Positions 33,005-44,879 of a DNA stretch of 64,000 nucleotides are shown one piece after another (position 1 is the stretch's first letter; each line of letters begins with the position of its first letter). Origin of the DNA: Liopterus haemorrhoidalis. Taxonomy: Eukaryota; Arthropoda; Insecta; Coleoptera; Dytiscidae. Location of the stretch: positions 26,974,800 through 27,038,799 of the forward strand of contig OZ020619.1 in NCBI GenBank assembly GCA_963971575.1. The letters run 5' to 3'. The notes under the pieces are model-generated. The model did not search any database. It was not told where the DNA came from and saw nothing but the letters and a program-made list of their open reading frames with translations. A program made the translations under genes and the position numbers.

Positions 33005-33115
33005 ACCATAATGCATTCAATTTAGAGCTGTGATCGGTTTCTCGCGTTACTATATGGTATACTTGTTAATGACAACCAATAATAAACAAGTATAGTCAAC
33101 TAAATTAAGAGCTGT
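33005..33115. repeat. Dispersed repeat X, copy 2
   Basis: AATTTAGAGCTGTGATCGG, CGCGTTACTATATGG and TTGTTAATGACAA are the reverse of the 20395-20515 repeat. AGAGCTGTGA again occurs twice, ~80 bases apart. Confidence 0.55.
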
Positions 33116-34253
33116 GAGTTAACTTATTAGCACTATAAGCACAGATTTTACCGTTTTGTTTTGTTCTCTGCTACACCTCTCCCGAAAACAAAATACATTA
33201 CTGAATCTTTGGTCCCTCCAAAATAATGATAATGGAAAAACATTTACGACTTTTTCTCTGATGGTATTCGCAAATTGTGCGATCTTCAAAAATAAAATAT
33301 GTGTTATTAACTTTACGTTGTTCTTGTTGTTGCTAAATAAAAAATAATCCAGGTCAAATCTATGCCCTCATAGAACGATTTTATCCGAGTACTTTACTCG
33401 TATCACAAAGCAAATAAGAAGATCCTAGTGGATAGGACAGAAGTTAGTTATGGAAGAGGACAGAATGGTAACAAAATTTAACCGAAGATCTAACAAGTAT
33501 TGGTATACGGGATAAATAAAAACACCTGACAGTTAGCAGATCTATATCGAGGACTTACGTAAGTGAGGCCAAAAGACAACGCAACTGACAGTGCCCAAAG
33601 AAGAAGTAGAATACAGAATAGCAAATAAGATACAGAAAACATGAATATACGTTGATCAATGATCGCAAAAAAGATGAAGATACGCGGCAAAATCAAATAC
33701 TTAATACAGCACAGTGGGGGATTTTTGTAAAGTCAAATAAATATTCGTCTGACAACGACCCAGAAAAGAGAAAATCTGTGATGCGAAAATATGATAAAAA
33801 TTATCTTTGCTCGTTATCTGTTAAATAAAATATTTTCAAAATATTCCTACATGTATCCCCGTCACGTTTTTCATACAGCCCATTAAAAATCTTACATCAA
33901 CGCATGTTTGCACTCCGCGTATTGTTATACTTTCTCTCCAATTAAATATTTTACACATGTCAATTATTTTCAATTCCATCATTGTTCAAATAAATAAATT
34001 CATCAAATGTATTGTTTATAAAATAGTTTAAAATTCCCCTAGCAATACATTATTGCAAAACATATTAGAAAACTCTTTTCTCTCAACTATTGCATTCTCA
34101 CATGGAAATTCTAAAATGCGCGCGCTTTCTGAAGCCCTACCAGAGTAGCGAATGTAGGTTTGTATGTCAGTACAGAGAGATTTTAGTTTTGCGGGACGGT
34201 TTCGATTTTTAAATGGAGCCTCAGGGCTTTAAGGATCACTTGCACCTGTCACC
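33116..34253. other. AT-rich stretch, possible faint LINE trace
   Basis: At 33415-33480 the plus strand gives WIGQKLVMEEDRM, reminiscent of the (W)IGHV.RM.EDR segment of LINE C-termini, but it is too short to annotate. The rest shows nothing. Confidence 0.25.
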
Positions 34254-34345
34254 GGTCCTATCTGTTTGACTCGCCTCTTTCCCCGCTGATTTCTCGATAC
34301 GAGGGACGGCGAAAGTGAGTGAGTCAAAACAAGCTTGATCGGACC
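34254..34345. repeat. Small foldback segment
   Basis: GGTCCTATC...TGTTTGACTCGCC at the left pairs with GTGAGTGAGTCAAAACAAGC and TTGATCGGACC at the right. GC is higher than the surroundings. It may be a very short MITE; no target duplication recognised. Confidence 0.35.
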
Positions 34346-35320
34346 TGTCTTCTGATTATTATAATCGTTATTACCTTTCATGGAACGTCTTTCTCTCCGA
34401 CTTTTTCGTTTGTTGTAAAATTTTATAGTATTAAGAAACATAAATGTATATTATGGCGAGATGATTAAATTGAATTGGAATACTTTCATTAATAATTTTC
34501 TACTCATTAATATATTTCAACACAATCAGGAAAATAAATTTACTGATTCGAAAGGAAGTTAATAGAGGATTGTAAATTTTAATCAAGAAAGGAAAATTTT
34601 AAAGGAAATGCACATTCTGCCTGAACCATGTTTTATAAGAACCTTAGAATTAATTGCAAAATTTCTAGTACGTAAGGTCCGAATAGAGGGGGAGACAAAA
34701 GGAAAAAAATCGCCAAGGCCTGGGCGCTCGAGGGGCCCGTACCGTTCATTATTGTTTTTCTATAAAAGTAACAATAAATAAAATTTTGCTCAAATATGAA
34801 AATAGTTGACCCAGGCATTTTAGGATAAGTAAATTGCTCTTCTTGAAAATATTTTTCTGAAAAACATAACTATCAGTTTTTCTAATTAACTTTATGTGTT
34901 TATCTTACAATGTAAGTACATTTTCTTTTATTGTTGTATTTTTGTTCCATTGTTCTTGTAATTTAATACAAATTTAGAATTTTTTATATTTATTTTTCAT
35001 TTTCAAAAATATTCTTTTCAGAATAAATTTCAATTGTCAAAATTTTGAATATACGTTAAAAAATTATTCTTTTGTTGAGGGGTGGAGGGCTGATATATTT
35101 TGTGCCAGGGCCCGTAACCGCTCTCCACGGTCCGTGGTATCTTTTGCTGTTGTTGTCTTCATTATATGGTCACAGTATTCTATTTTCGCAAGTAGCCATC
35201 ATTGCTATGCATAAAAAATTTGAACTGTAATCTCTTTTGTTTTTTTTTTACAAAAAAAAAAAAAACTAATTCAGTATCGTATCCTTTTCTGCGAATCACC
35301 TCTTCATTGGTTATTATCCA
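34346..35320. other. AT-rich stretch with scraps of hAT-like GC-rich ends
   Basis: GGCCTGGGCGC...GGGGCCCGTACC (about 34718-34742) and GCCAGGGCCCGTAACCG (about 35103-35119) resemble subterminal text of the hAT MITEs, but ends and flanks cannot be defined. Confidence 0.25.
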
Positions 35321-35600
35321 ATAATAATAATAATAATAATAACCTATACGTCCCATTGTTGGGCATTGTTGGGCCTCCTCTAAATTTCTCCAGTTTTCTT
35401 TTTGTTTTGTAAATGTTGGCCATTCCTTATTAAAATAAGTTAATTCATCACTCCATCTGGTGAGCTGTCTACCTCTTCTACGTTTGCAGTCCTTTGGTAT
35501 CCATTCCGTGAGTCTTTAACTCCATCCGACATCTTGTGCACGCTGCATGTGTCCTGTCCATTTCCATTTAAGTCTTTTTGCTGTACTGCGGCATCGCAGA
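35321..35600 (-). pseudogene. LINE 3' end with (ATT)n tail
   Basis: On the minus strand: QRAQDVGWS, RLTEWIPKDCKRRRGRQLTR, WSDEL, NWRNLEEAQQCPTMGR, then a TTATTATTATTATT tail at 35342-35321. The W(T/A)GH..R..D.RW..RLTEW.P...KR.RGRP.TRW.D(E/D) arrangement followed by W..LEEA is characteristic of RTE-like non-LTR elements, and the short tandem tail marks the true 3' end. It is 5'-truncated and has stops. Confidence 0.7.
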
Positions 35601-35708
35601 CCGCGCGAAACATTAATAGTGTATTTGGCTCTAGTGTTACTACGCAGCAGACAATATCAAATTGATTCGCCAAATTTCGTACAGGTAACCTAAAAACAAA
35701 AACAAGAA

Positions 35709-36126
35709 AAAAGAAACTGGCTCATCGATCACAGCAGAAATATACTGCAACCAACTGGACGAAATGATGCAAAAACTTGAAGAAAAACAGCCTAGATTGG
35801 TCAACAGATCGACTCCTATCTTATTGCATGATAACGCTAGACCACACACTGCACAAATGACTGTGGCAAAACTACAGGAATTGGAATTGGAACTTCTTCA
35901 TTATCCTCTATACTCACCAGACCTAGCCCCCACTGACTACCACTTCTTCCGCAATTTGGACAACTTTTTAATAGGAAAACAGTTTAATTCCGACAATGCT
36001 GTAAAACTGGCCTTCCAGGAATTCATTGACTCTCGTCCGCCAGGGTTTTATACTACCGGCCTGAACAACCTGCCGCTTAAATGGCAAAAGTGTATAGACA
36101 ATATGGGTGCATACTTTGATGAATAA
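35709..36126 (+). pseudogene. mariner transposase C-terminal half
   Basis: The frame opens within SSITAEIYCNQLDEMMQKL and runs to a stop at 36126; the ATG at 35764 is internal. ILLHDNARPHTA carries the second catalytic Asp and SPDLAPTDYHFF the third, 34 residues apart (DD34D). The usual tail LPLKWQKCIDNMGAYFDE follows, so the C-terminus is complete. The DNA-binding half and first Asp are missing upstream. It is a different subfamily from the 20540 mariner and less decayed, with an uninterrupted ~138-codon frame. It cannot act alone because the N-terminal half is absent. Confidence 0.85.
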
Positions 36127-37329
36127 AATAATTCCTTATATTTGTAAGTTATCAACCAACTTTGCCTTTTTTTCTACAGATTTCATCCTTGACGACCTAA
36201 TTACCGATCCAGAAAGATTGAACCGTGCCAACAGTTTGCCAAGTTTGTTTAGTTAAATTCAGGAGAACTTATCGTTCACAATTTAACATACCCCAGTTTG
36301 TTTATATGCCCAGTTACTGTTGTATTACCTAAGCCCATTCTTAAATCTATCATTCTGCTAAAAAAAGAAAAAAAAATACGTACGTAATACGACAGAAATT
36401 ATGAAACATTTTATGGAACTAATATTTCTCCATAAGCAGACAAACAGAATTGTAAAAAATAAATAAATAAACCAACTGTTACAAGAAAATACCAAGATAA
36501 ACAGAGGTAGATGAATTAGTTTACATGAGTATTTTTTTTTTCATATTAGTAGAAGTTCCAAGTACAAATAAGATAAGATTTATAATATTTATTACTAAAA
36601 TAATTGTTACAGTACCAAATTTACCTACTACTACTAACTGCTAGATACTAAATATAATTTACATTAGATTCACTATAATTAAGCGACTAATATCTATAAT
36701 AAAAGCTTTTCAATTTTGCCCTTGTTAACTGAATAAACTACTCATATTATGCAAATATAAACTAATACACTTCTTGTACACGTATTTAAAATTTCAAATT
36801 ACCTACAAAAGAAAATACTTAAATGAAGATAAGTCATGCTTATTAATCTTAGTGAGTAGTTAAGTCTTCTTCATCAAGTCCGGATATGCTCCTACATAAA
36901 TATGCATATACATAATTTCTTATCTTCTATATTATATGTTATTATCTTCTTGTCTCAAAATTATACAGATGGTAATAGGCCAATAAGGAAGTTCATATAA
37001 AAATGTAACATCGATAATGTTTTTCAATGAAAAATTTGCAAATCCCATTAAAATTTAATCTAGTCGAGTAAATAGTTACCATAAATAAAAATGTGTGTAC
37101 AAATTACAGTATTTGAAACAATATGAGATAAAAATGCAAGAGAACACAATTTTCAGTTCGTGATGCAAATATAAAAAATATAGTCCGGATAAACAAATGA
37201 AACCCAAATATTCTTGTTTTCATCATTTTTCTTTTTTGTTTCGTCGTCTAGTAAGTACCGGTTTCGTAAAGTTACTGGATTTTTCTAAGTCTACCAATAT
37301 TTTTTCCAATTCCACAATTATTAATTAAT
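36127..37329. other. AT-rich non-coding stretch
   Basis: The first ~50 bases may be mariner 3' UTR, but I cannot identify its terminal repeat. The rest shows nothing. Confidence 0.35.
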
Positions 37330-37339
37330 GAACTCCAAC

Positions 37340-37520
37340 TAATGGTTACCTATCTATTTCTTCCTGGCTTTACAGCCCTGTATAAGCCTTGGCCTCCCTC
37401 AAAATGGTCCTTCAAGCTAGCCTGTCTTGTGTTTTTCTCCTCCAGTTTCGAGTTCAGAGTGTTCTTAGATCTTCTTCGATACTTTCACTCAGTCTCAACA
37501 TAGGTCTGTTTTTCTTCCAA
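37340..37520 (-). pseudogene. LINE C-terminal remnant
   Basis: The minus strand reads RKTQDRLA, a stop where Trp would stand, RTILREAKAYTGL and then a stop. The (A/K)xDRxxWRxxLxEAKAxxGL-stop ending is typical of non-LTR retrotransposon polyproteins. It is upstream-truncated and dead. Confidence 0.5.
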
Positions 37521-39200
37521 TAATGCTGACGTATTATTAATTAAACAAATTCAGTAATGGTTGCTAAAGAACGAGTTAGATTTATGCTCGGTTGCATATT
37601 GCTTGAATTTTTTGATCTTAATGCCTTACCATTTACTACAAATTGAGCAAATTTAAATATTATGGTTATAAAATCCGCTTACACGCGTCACTCTTAAATA
37701 TAGTATAACATAGCAAGAGGATAGAAACATTTTCTTAATCATTTCCTCTAATTTCATACACTAGTTTCCGGCGACATTAACCAACAATACAAAATAATAA
37801 AAAGTATTGTTCAAAATCCCATTATTTATTCCAAGAATAGTATAATGAAGTCGGATAGGAAATCTATCATTTAAGATAGAATGATAATAATACTGATTAG
37901 AAAGAATGTAGCAACCAAGTGGGAATGTATCAGGTGCATTTAGAAATCAGTAGAAAAGGCCGTGACCGTGAAGAAAGTTTCCTCGCTTCACCAACCATCA
38001 ACTAGACCAGCGACCGCTCCGTGCCGAGCACAGCTTGATTTATCTACCTCCATCTAAGCATTGCTACCAATGTACAAAGCATTGTAATTGAATGTCGGGA
38101 ATTAGACAGACGTATTATTAAACATATGGGTGCCCTTAGGTGAAGTTAGTTTCACAAATTCTTTTATTGTTACTAGGATAAAAAAATGATTCTGTTAAGT
38201 GATACCTGTGTATCGTATAACAAGATTGTTTAACCTTTCTGGTAATAATATATTGTAATTCTATGGAGAAATTAAAAAATATTACCTAAAAACCTTGGTT
38301 TCATAAATGCGACCATCCACGTCTAAAAGTCAACACAATTTGCACAATGCGCTTTGGACATGCTTCTTACCCTTGACGTTTAAATAGAATAGGGATGTTC
38401 AGATCACCAGCTTGTAATAATATATTTTTCAGACTTTGATTTCGACTTCAGGACGTTTCGTCAGTCTGGAAACCACAGGCAAATAACAATGTCAAAATAA
38501 AACATAATGACATCAAGATTAATAAATTTATCTAAAGTGAAATGAAGCAAAACAGTTTTTTTTTTTCTTTTTTTTTTTGTCACTAGAACTAGGATAAAAC
38601 AGTTCAGGAACAAGAGGCAAGAGTCTCATTGTGGGCTCTATCTGTCAAACAAATCATAAAATAATGAGAAAATCGATATAATAAAACGTTTTCACGGGCC
38701 CCCAAAAAATACGGGACCTAGGCAATTACCTAGTCTGCCTAGGCTTGAATTAGTCCACCCCTGGTCGCTGGTTTAACAAATTAGCATGAAAGCACGCATT
38801 GCATGTGAAAAACGACACATTCGCGCCTCGATATACGCATGCGGCTACAACGTAGACTCACCAGGTGTCCGAGTAAATATGATTTGGTGTGTGTCCCCAC
38901 AGAGCGAACATTAAGGCAAAAATGGTTAAAAAAATTCAGATCATTGTTATCTTACATCTGTTATTAGTTATTGAATTATAACATGTTTACAACATTTTTT
39001 TTTTTTTTTTTTCTACAATTATGACTATTCTTTTATTTTATTTTGGATATTCTCAGGAAAAAGGTCTGTTTAAATAAAATTCAATGATTGAATATACCGG
39101 TTTCGATAAACATTTTATCTTCTTCAGTATACTGTATGCCAAAACAAGAAAAAAAAACATTATTATAATTTTGCAAATACAATCTGATATCTAAGTAATT
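37521..39200. other. AT-rich stretch with a hAT-like fragment
   Basis: About 38694-38763 (GGGCCCCCAAAAAATACGGG, CCTAGTCTGCCTAGGC, CCACCCCTGG) looks like one end of a hAT MITE; the partner end was not found. Long T runs occur at 38560-38579 and 38997-39013. Confidence 0.3.
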
Positions 39201-39226
39201 TTTTACCGAGTGCCAACATATATATT

Positions 39227-39966
39227 ACCGACCGCCAACATATATAAGGGAGGTATTGTGATCATACCAATGTTGACGTTTCGAGATTTCGATGGATCTC
39301 CACGAATTGAGGTCCCTACATAACGTTTTGACTATTTTTAGCATGATGTCTGTCGGTCTGTCTGTCCGTCCGTCCGTCTGTCCGTCTGTCTGTCCGTCTG
39401 TCTGTCTGTCTGTCCGTCTGTCTGTCCGTCTGTCTGTCCGTCTGTCTGTCTGTCCGTCTGTCTGTCCGTCTGTCTGTCCGTCTGTCTGTCCGTCTGTCTG
39501 TCCGTCTGTCTGTATACACGTGCAGAGCAAATTCGGCTGAAAGGATTTTTATGAAACTTCATATTTAAGCTTCTGCCATCAATGGAATGAGTTGATCAAC
39601 TTTTGGTAAAAATCGGTTGACTAAAAATGGGAGTTTACTAGTGTCGATTTTAAGATTTTTGCGAACACAGAAAAATATCTCGAAAAAATTTATTAAACAA
39701 AAGTTGCCATAAAAGCAATAACTAATAACTTTTATTTGAGACGTTTTTTGATAAAACGAAAAATTTCGAATAATTTCTGTAAAATTTTTCTCAATTTTTT
39801 CCAAGCCTCAATTTTTTCATATTTATATGTAACTTTTCCATGGTCATGATAAATAATATCTCTGTTAGAAAATATTAGGTCAAGTTATTTCTACTCTGCT
39901 GCTAGAATGTAATTTATACAAGTACTTTATGATGGCGGTCGGTCCTGTGGTGGCCACAGCTGATTT
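39227..39966 (+). mobile_element. (GTCY)n element, copy 1 (Helentron-associated type?)
   Basis: It starts ACCGACCGCCAACATATATA and ends with the hairpin CCTGTGGTGGCCACAGCTGA followed by a T run. A ~24-base partial duplication of the start (TTACCGAGTGCCAACA) precedes it. A (GTCT/GTCC)n tract runs 39349-39512. TGGCGGTCGGT near the right end (39933-39943) is the reverse complement of the left tip. It has no coding capacity. (GTCY)n microsatellites plus a 3' hairpin were described for the DINE-1/mini-me elements, which are Helentron-related, so I infer a similar origin. Confidence 0.6.
39349..39512 (+). repeat. (GTCY)n microsatellite
   Basis: About 40 GTCT/GTCC tetramers. Thr-Asp-Arg-Gln and Ser-Val-Cys-Pro frames across it are artefacts. 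Confidence 0.95.
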
Positions 39967-40034
39967 TTTTTATAATAATATTATTTTCAATCTTACTTAC
40001 ACAATCTAATTAGTCCATGCAGTAAGACTATTCT

Positions 40035-40172
40035 ATTAGATAGATAAATATTCGGTGCAAAATTTGATGTATAAGTTGTTATTTAATAAGTTGTTATTAA
40101 TTTTAGCTTACCTAGATAGTTAGTTTTGTACAAAAAACTTGTAAGTTGTGGGGGTTTTACGTGGCGTTAAGA
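40035..40172 (+). repeat. Solo terminus of the foldback family at 45290
   Basis: ATTCGGTGCAAAATTTGATG, TATAAGTTGTTA, TAGTTAGTTTTGTACAAAA, AACTTGTAAGTTGTGGGGGT and CGTGGCGTTAAG follow the right arm at 46210-46315 in order. The partner arm is not present nearby. Confidence 0.5.
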
Positions 40173-42150
40173 GGCAAAGTCTAAAAGTAAACAGTTCATT
40201 TTGCCAATTTAAATATTGTTGCTAGGGCACAAATGACGATTTCGCAAGAATGAATATATGTAAGCACTGATGGTGAACAAGTGCCTTCATGAATTGTTAA
40301 ATAAACTACATTTTCTATGGGATAGACTAAAAAAATATAGGATATTCCATTAATAAAATGCGTTTATTTGATGTTCAGTTGTTTTTCCAATTTAATATAC
40401 TTATTTGTAATGTAAAATACTTCACCTTTCCTAAGTTAACCTCCTTTGTATCTCTTATAATAAAGAGGTTATCAATACTTAAAAAGTTCCCAAAAATATG
40501 CTGTATACTAAATCTCGCTAAATATTTTATGAGTTGATCTATTCGTGGTTTGTGGACATTTTAATAGCCAAGGATAATGAGTGCTTTTTCTTTTAGCCTT
40601 TTTCATATTTATCACTTGTGATATTTATTATATATACCTTCAACACTCATTAAACATTAAACATTAAACTCATCTTCGTGCATAGTACTTGAATGTTTTT
40701 ATTCGTGTGCCTTTTCTATTTTTTACTGATTTTCATAAAATATAATTCCAGGATTTAATCTTCTTGTACACTAATTGCTCTAATTTTGTTCCAGGTATGA
40801 TATGCAGTGCTGTATATAACCTCCTACATTACTTTAGAAACTGCTAATTCAGTAAGATAAAATTATAATTTTTAATAATATAAATTAAATAATTTTTATT
40901 ATCTTAATAATATAATACCTAGTATAATTTTTGGGCATTGGCTACACAATTACTAATATGGTTACTTTTGGCTAATCTGAACTGGAAGGAGTGTGCACTG
41001 GAGTAGACGCTGCAAAATAGCCCTATAAAGACAAATTAAAAATAACTTCAAGTTATGTGTCAGCTGTTTCGCCAAGAGTGGGAACAGAAATCACTTTGTT
41101 GAAGTGCAAGGTGCAAGCAAGTGACAAATAAAATTCATCACAAAAAAATACGTTCAAAGGAAAGCCATACAACTGTTGCTTTATTCTTAACGAACGCGTT
41201 ATGGATTGCACGGAATTGACGCATTGAGTACATTAAAAATTACGCCCTGTCCGAACTGGAATTATAAGCAGGGACCTTGGCAACGATAGGCAAGAAGGAT
41301 CATTCATATTGGACAACGAAAAAATGTATTGCAAAAAATAAGATAAATATCGTATATTAATATTCCACGGTTTCTATTTTCCTAATTACTATTGGATCTA
41401 TTAAATTAATATAATTAATATCTAAGTTTGGCGTTTATTATTCACGGATGATTTAATTTAATATCTGACATACATATTTCATATAGAATATAGGTAGGTA
41501 GTAATTAAAATAATCATTAATTTTTGCTCGTGAAATTTCGCTACTGTTCCGTTTACGTCAATCTACCACGCCTCCGTGCTGCCTAAAAATGCACATAGAA
41601 CTCATTATATTTTGGATAATTTTACTTAATTTTCACTAGATAACACACTAATCTACATATTTTGACTGCCGTAATTTTTTATATGCTAAAGTATTATCTA
41701 AAAGTTACATTTAGAAAGTGTTTATCTAATTAATTTTATAAAATATGTTTTTAATGGACCTGGGTATTCATGAATGAGTAAAGCAGGTTTGCGTCTACTG
41801 TTTTGGAATTTTGTGTTATATGAACTACTTTTTAACAATTGTCCTAGTTTAATGCTTATTACGAATTAAATTTTGACTTGTCAAAACAAGTGAAACAGTT
41901 TAAGTAGTCAAGAAACGTATAATAGTGTTGAACACTTCTGTCATTTGTACAAGTTGTTGATACTGCTGATATAATCATTAACAAGTTCTAACTTGCTTGC
42001 TGACGTCTTGTAATGATTCATGTTTTATGTTTAACAATCAGTTGTAACCGTACATACAGATTTTAGTTTGGGAAAGGACGTCTAGTAAATGATAGCTGTT
42101 ATATATCCCATTCCAAAACGTCTCGAGTTGAAATCATCGTCCAGCAATGG
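40173..42150. other. AT-rich non-coding stretch
   Basis: Nearly 2 kb in which I see no repeat end or coding signal. A slightly GC-richer patch at 40980-41330 is unrecognised. Confidence 0.35.
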
Positions 42151-42158
42151 TCTAACTA

Positions 42159-42474
42159 TAGGGTGGCCAGACGTACTCTTTTTTGAGTAATATTTTCTAT
42201 ACCCTTACTTTTTATAAAAAAAAAAAACCTGAATATACTCTTTGTTGGTCACTAGTTTTTATCACCTCTATTTTAGAAGTGAGGTTTTTTTTTTGTTCAT
42301 CACTTCTATTTTGGGAGTGCGGAGCTTTTTTTTTTGCTCATCATTTCCATTTTGGGAGTGAAGACTAGTTTTTTGAATGAGGACCTCGGTTTTTTGCTCA
42401 TTATTTGAATTTGTGGAGTGCAACCTTTTTTTTTTAGTATACTCTTTTTCTGTAAAAAAAATCTGGGCAGCCTA
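42159..42474. mobile_element. hAT-like MITE filled with minisatellite
   Basis: The left tip TAGGGTGGCCAGACG and reversed right tip TAGGCTGCCCAGATT are inverted. The flanks TCTAACTA (42151-42158) and TGTAACTA (42475-42482) match 7 of 8. The interior is about four reverse-oriented units of the ~41-bp minisatellite (GAGG-T run-GCTCATCA-TTT-ATTTTGGGAGTG). No coding capacity. Confidence 0.75.
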
Positions 42475-42482
42475 TGTAACTA

Positions 42483-42904
42483 CCGTGTATGTAGACGTGG
42501 CGAAACACGGGCCCCATATTTTTGAGGGCCCGGTGCAAAAAAAGTATCCTATTTTATCTAGGTACGCCACTGTGGTCCAGGCATGGATAAAATTTATGTA
42601 ATTTATGGATAAGCGTGGAGCATTTATAGACAGCACTCAAAACAACATACGGATAAATGGTTAATTGACCAATGCTGTTTGTGTTCATAGACAATGGTTT
42701 ATTTTAATAAAAATTATTAAATAAAAAGACATATCCTCGCATTGTGCAGCTAACTGGTACGCCAACACAAAAACGCGTAACGTGCACTGATTTTAACATT
42801 GTGAGATTGGAATTGAATCCACATGAAAATCTTAAATAACCTAAAATTGGTAAATAAATGTTTTTTTATTAATTTCTTCAATTAGTAGGCCTTAAAAGCT
42901 ACAG
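42483..42904. other. Non-coding stretch
   Basis: GTGGCGAAACACGGGCCCC...GTACGCCACTG (about 42497-42570) resembles a decayed short hAT MITE; flanks do not match. The rest is AT-rich. Confidence 0.3.
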
Positions 42905-43500
42905 ATACTGTCATTCATCAAGTAGATGACGAATCAACTGGATCTGGCGAATTCGGATTTTCGATTGCTTGCTCTTTTGATGGTCCTGGATAAGTATGTA
43001 GACAGCTTGAAAAATTGTATAGAGTGGTTGACGAGCAGCATTTTTCCTTTCTCCATAAAATTCTTTGTAGCAAATTCCTCTTCGTTCCAAAGTTGGGATA
43101 AATCCCTCTTTTCAACAATCATAACTACACTGTTAATAGGCTGAAATAATGCAGCCTCTAGTTTTGTTGAAAGCTCATTGATGGACTGAACAACAGGAAC
43201 AATAGGACTCCTCGCTTTCATCATTCACGTTGTTCTCCTTTTCAAGAAAATATTCATTAGTGAGGTCTGTATTGTGAAATTGGAGCAATTCATCAACATT
43301 TAGAACATTTAGAAGAATTCTTTTTAATTTGCACTTATTCTTAAGAATATTTACAATAACTTTAATCCAGCTACTGCAAGCACAAGAGCTAATAACCATC
43401 GATCGAGAGGTGGATTTATATCTGGAATACACCATTCCAGATATAAATCAATCATAAAAGCATTTAAATTTTCCCACAGCTCTTCGAAATGAAAAAATTT
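42905..43500 (-). pseudogene. Possible transposase C-terminal remnant, unassigned
   Basis: The minus strand in changing frames reads HFEELWENLNAFMI, CIPDINPPLDRW, LNVDELLQFHNTDLTNEYFL, ENNVNDESEE, VVQSINELSTKLEAALFQ, and EEEFATKNFMEKGKMLL. The acidic linker, the DLTNE-like phrase and the following (E)FATKNF...helical segment recall the tail of pogo/Tigger-type (DDE_1) transposases, but no catalytic motif is readable and I cannot confirm the family. The longest frames are 96 residues (43224-42934) and 86 residues (43435-43175). Confidence 0.3.
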
Positions 43501-43764
43501 TCCCAAAGAGAGAAAGTGTCCTTAACATTGAGTTTAAAATTTTTAAGTGATTAATTGCTAACTGTAAAGTTATTAATTATATTCAAAGGTGTGAAGAAAG
43601 TATTTAACACTTCATAATTTTACGTTATATGTATGTCATTGGCAATAGTTGGCATATAATTTGATGGTGCCTCAAATTTTTGAAAATTTTGAAAAATCAT
43701 GCAAATCTTCATTTATAATTGATATATAATAGGTTCCTAACTCCTAAGTTGTACATAAGGGCAA

Positions 43765-43875
43765 AGCCACGTGGCCAGCATGACCTTCGATCGGTCCTAT
43801 TATCCCTGTAAAAAACAGGTACTTATTTTAAGAATTAAATATTTCAGGCTAAGTCGACCCCTTAACAAATTTGTA
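43765..43875 (-). mobile_element. SINE family 2, partial reversed copy
   Basis: On the minus strand GGGGTCGACTTAGCCTGAAA, AATAAGTACCTG, GGGATAATAGGACCGATCGA and GGCCACGTGGC match the body of the 8484 SINE. The tRNA head and 3' end are missing. Confidence 0.7.
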
Positions 43876-44009
43876 CGATATTAGGAGTGTAGTACTGCAG
43901 CTCTTTGTCAAAAATTAGTTTTATTCTTTTATATATAGTTACGTTGTGATAATAGCAAAAATAAAAAGTCTCAGTCTTCTTCATCTTGGCGTTTTAACAT
44001 TATAGGATT

Positions 44010-44870
44010 ACCGTTCTCATCGACTCATATTTTTATACACTCTCTCAGATAGGTCTTTTTCACACATTAAAATGTTTATGTGTTTCCCAATTTACTTCTG
44101 GTTTTCCGCTGCATGTTTTTCCGCTTGAAGAGTATCTGTGAATCCTCTTTGGAGTATATTCTTTCATCCATTCAACAGGTCCGTATCATATTAATATTTT
44201 ATTGTGCAACCGTGTTGTTATTGTAAAAGTAACTTCCATTTCATGCCTTATACTCTCTGTTCTTATCCTTTCTTGTAGGGTATAATGTAAACTTCTTAAC
44301 ATAAAGTCTTTTTATCCTATTTCAAAATTGTCAGTAATAGGCCACAATTCTCATCCATATGTTATTGTTACTATGATAGCTTGCATTCTCATTTTTGTTT
44401 CTTTTATTATTATTACTTTTCTTTACTTCATAAGTAGGGTGACCATTGTCCCGCATTTGGATTGGGTGTCCCTCATTAAGATACGTTTCGCAAAAGTCCC
44501 ACATTCTAACATTTTGTCCCGCATTGTAACTTGTATTTGAGGAAATGAGGACCTTTTTTTTTGCTCTTCACTTGGATATGGGAGGTAAGAACCTTTTTTT
44601 TTTGTTCTTCACTTGATTTGGGAGGTGAGGACCTTTTTTTTTATCTTCACTTATATTTGGGAAGTGACGACCTTTTGCTCCGTCCCGCATTGCCTTCTTA
44701 AGAAAATGGTCACCCTATTCATATGGTTCCATGTATTGTTCGAGTAGATCTTTTTCTTCTTATGATCTTGTCATCTATGTCTGCATCTTCCTTTCTTGAA
44801 TGTGATATAATTGCTCCTAAGTACTTGCGTATGCTTTGACAGTTTTATCTTGTGGTCGCAAGTGTTGAAT
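44010..44870 (-). pseudogene. LINE C-terminal region, split by a hAT element
   Basis: Right of the insertion (44870-44718), the minus strand reads KYLGAIISHSRKEDADIDDK, then RRKRSTRT. Left of it (44434-44010) it continues VTITYGCESWPITDN, LQERIRTESIRHE, IRYG-like YGPVEWMKEYTPKRIHRYS and GKTCSGKP. The order KYLG(S)II...DIDxxI...(L)YGCE(S/T)W...ERI(R/T)xxxIR...RWYGHV.RM...R.PK.I....PxGKR.RGRP matches RTE-like and similar LINE C-terminal regions. Stops and frame changes are present. The hAT element at 44435-44717 was inserted into it with an 8-bp duplication. Confidence 0.65.
44435..44717. mobile_element. hAT-like MITE filled with minisatellite, inside a LINE
   Basis: The left tip TAGGGTGACCATTGTCCCGC and reversed right tip TAGGGTGACCATTTTCTTAA share 13-14 bases, and GTCCCGCATT occurs near both ends. 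The flanks TTCATAAG (44427-44434) and TTCATATG (44718-44725) match 7 of 8. The core holds about four reverse-oriented ~41-bp minisatellite units (GAGGACC-T run-CTTCACTT). Its TSD and the LINE reading on both sides prove insertion into an older LINE stub. Confidence 0.85.
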
Positions 44871-44879
44871 AATTTGTAC

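Noticed and set aside
39225..39562. Four frames with TDRQTD or SVCP repeats
   Set aside because: Translation of the (GTCY)n tract inside a repetitive element.
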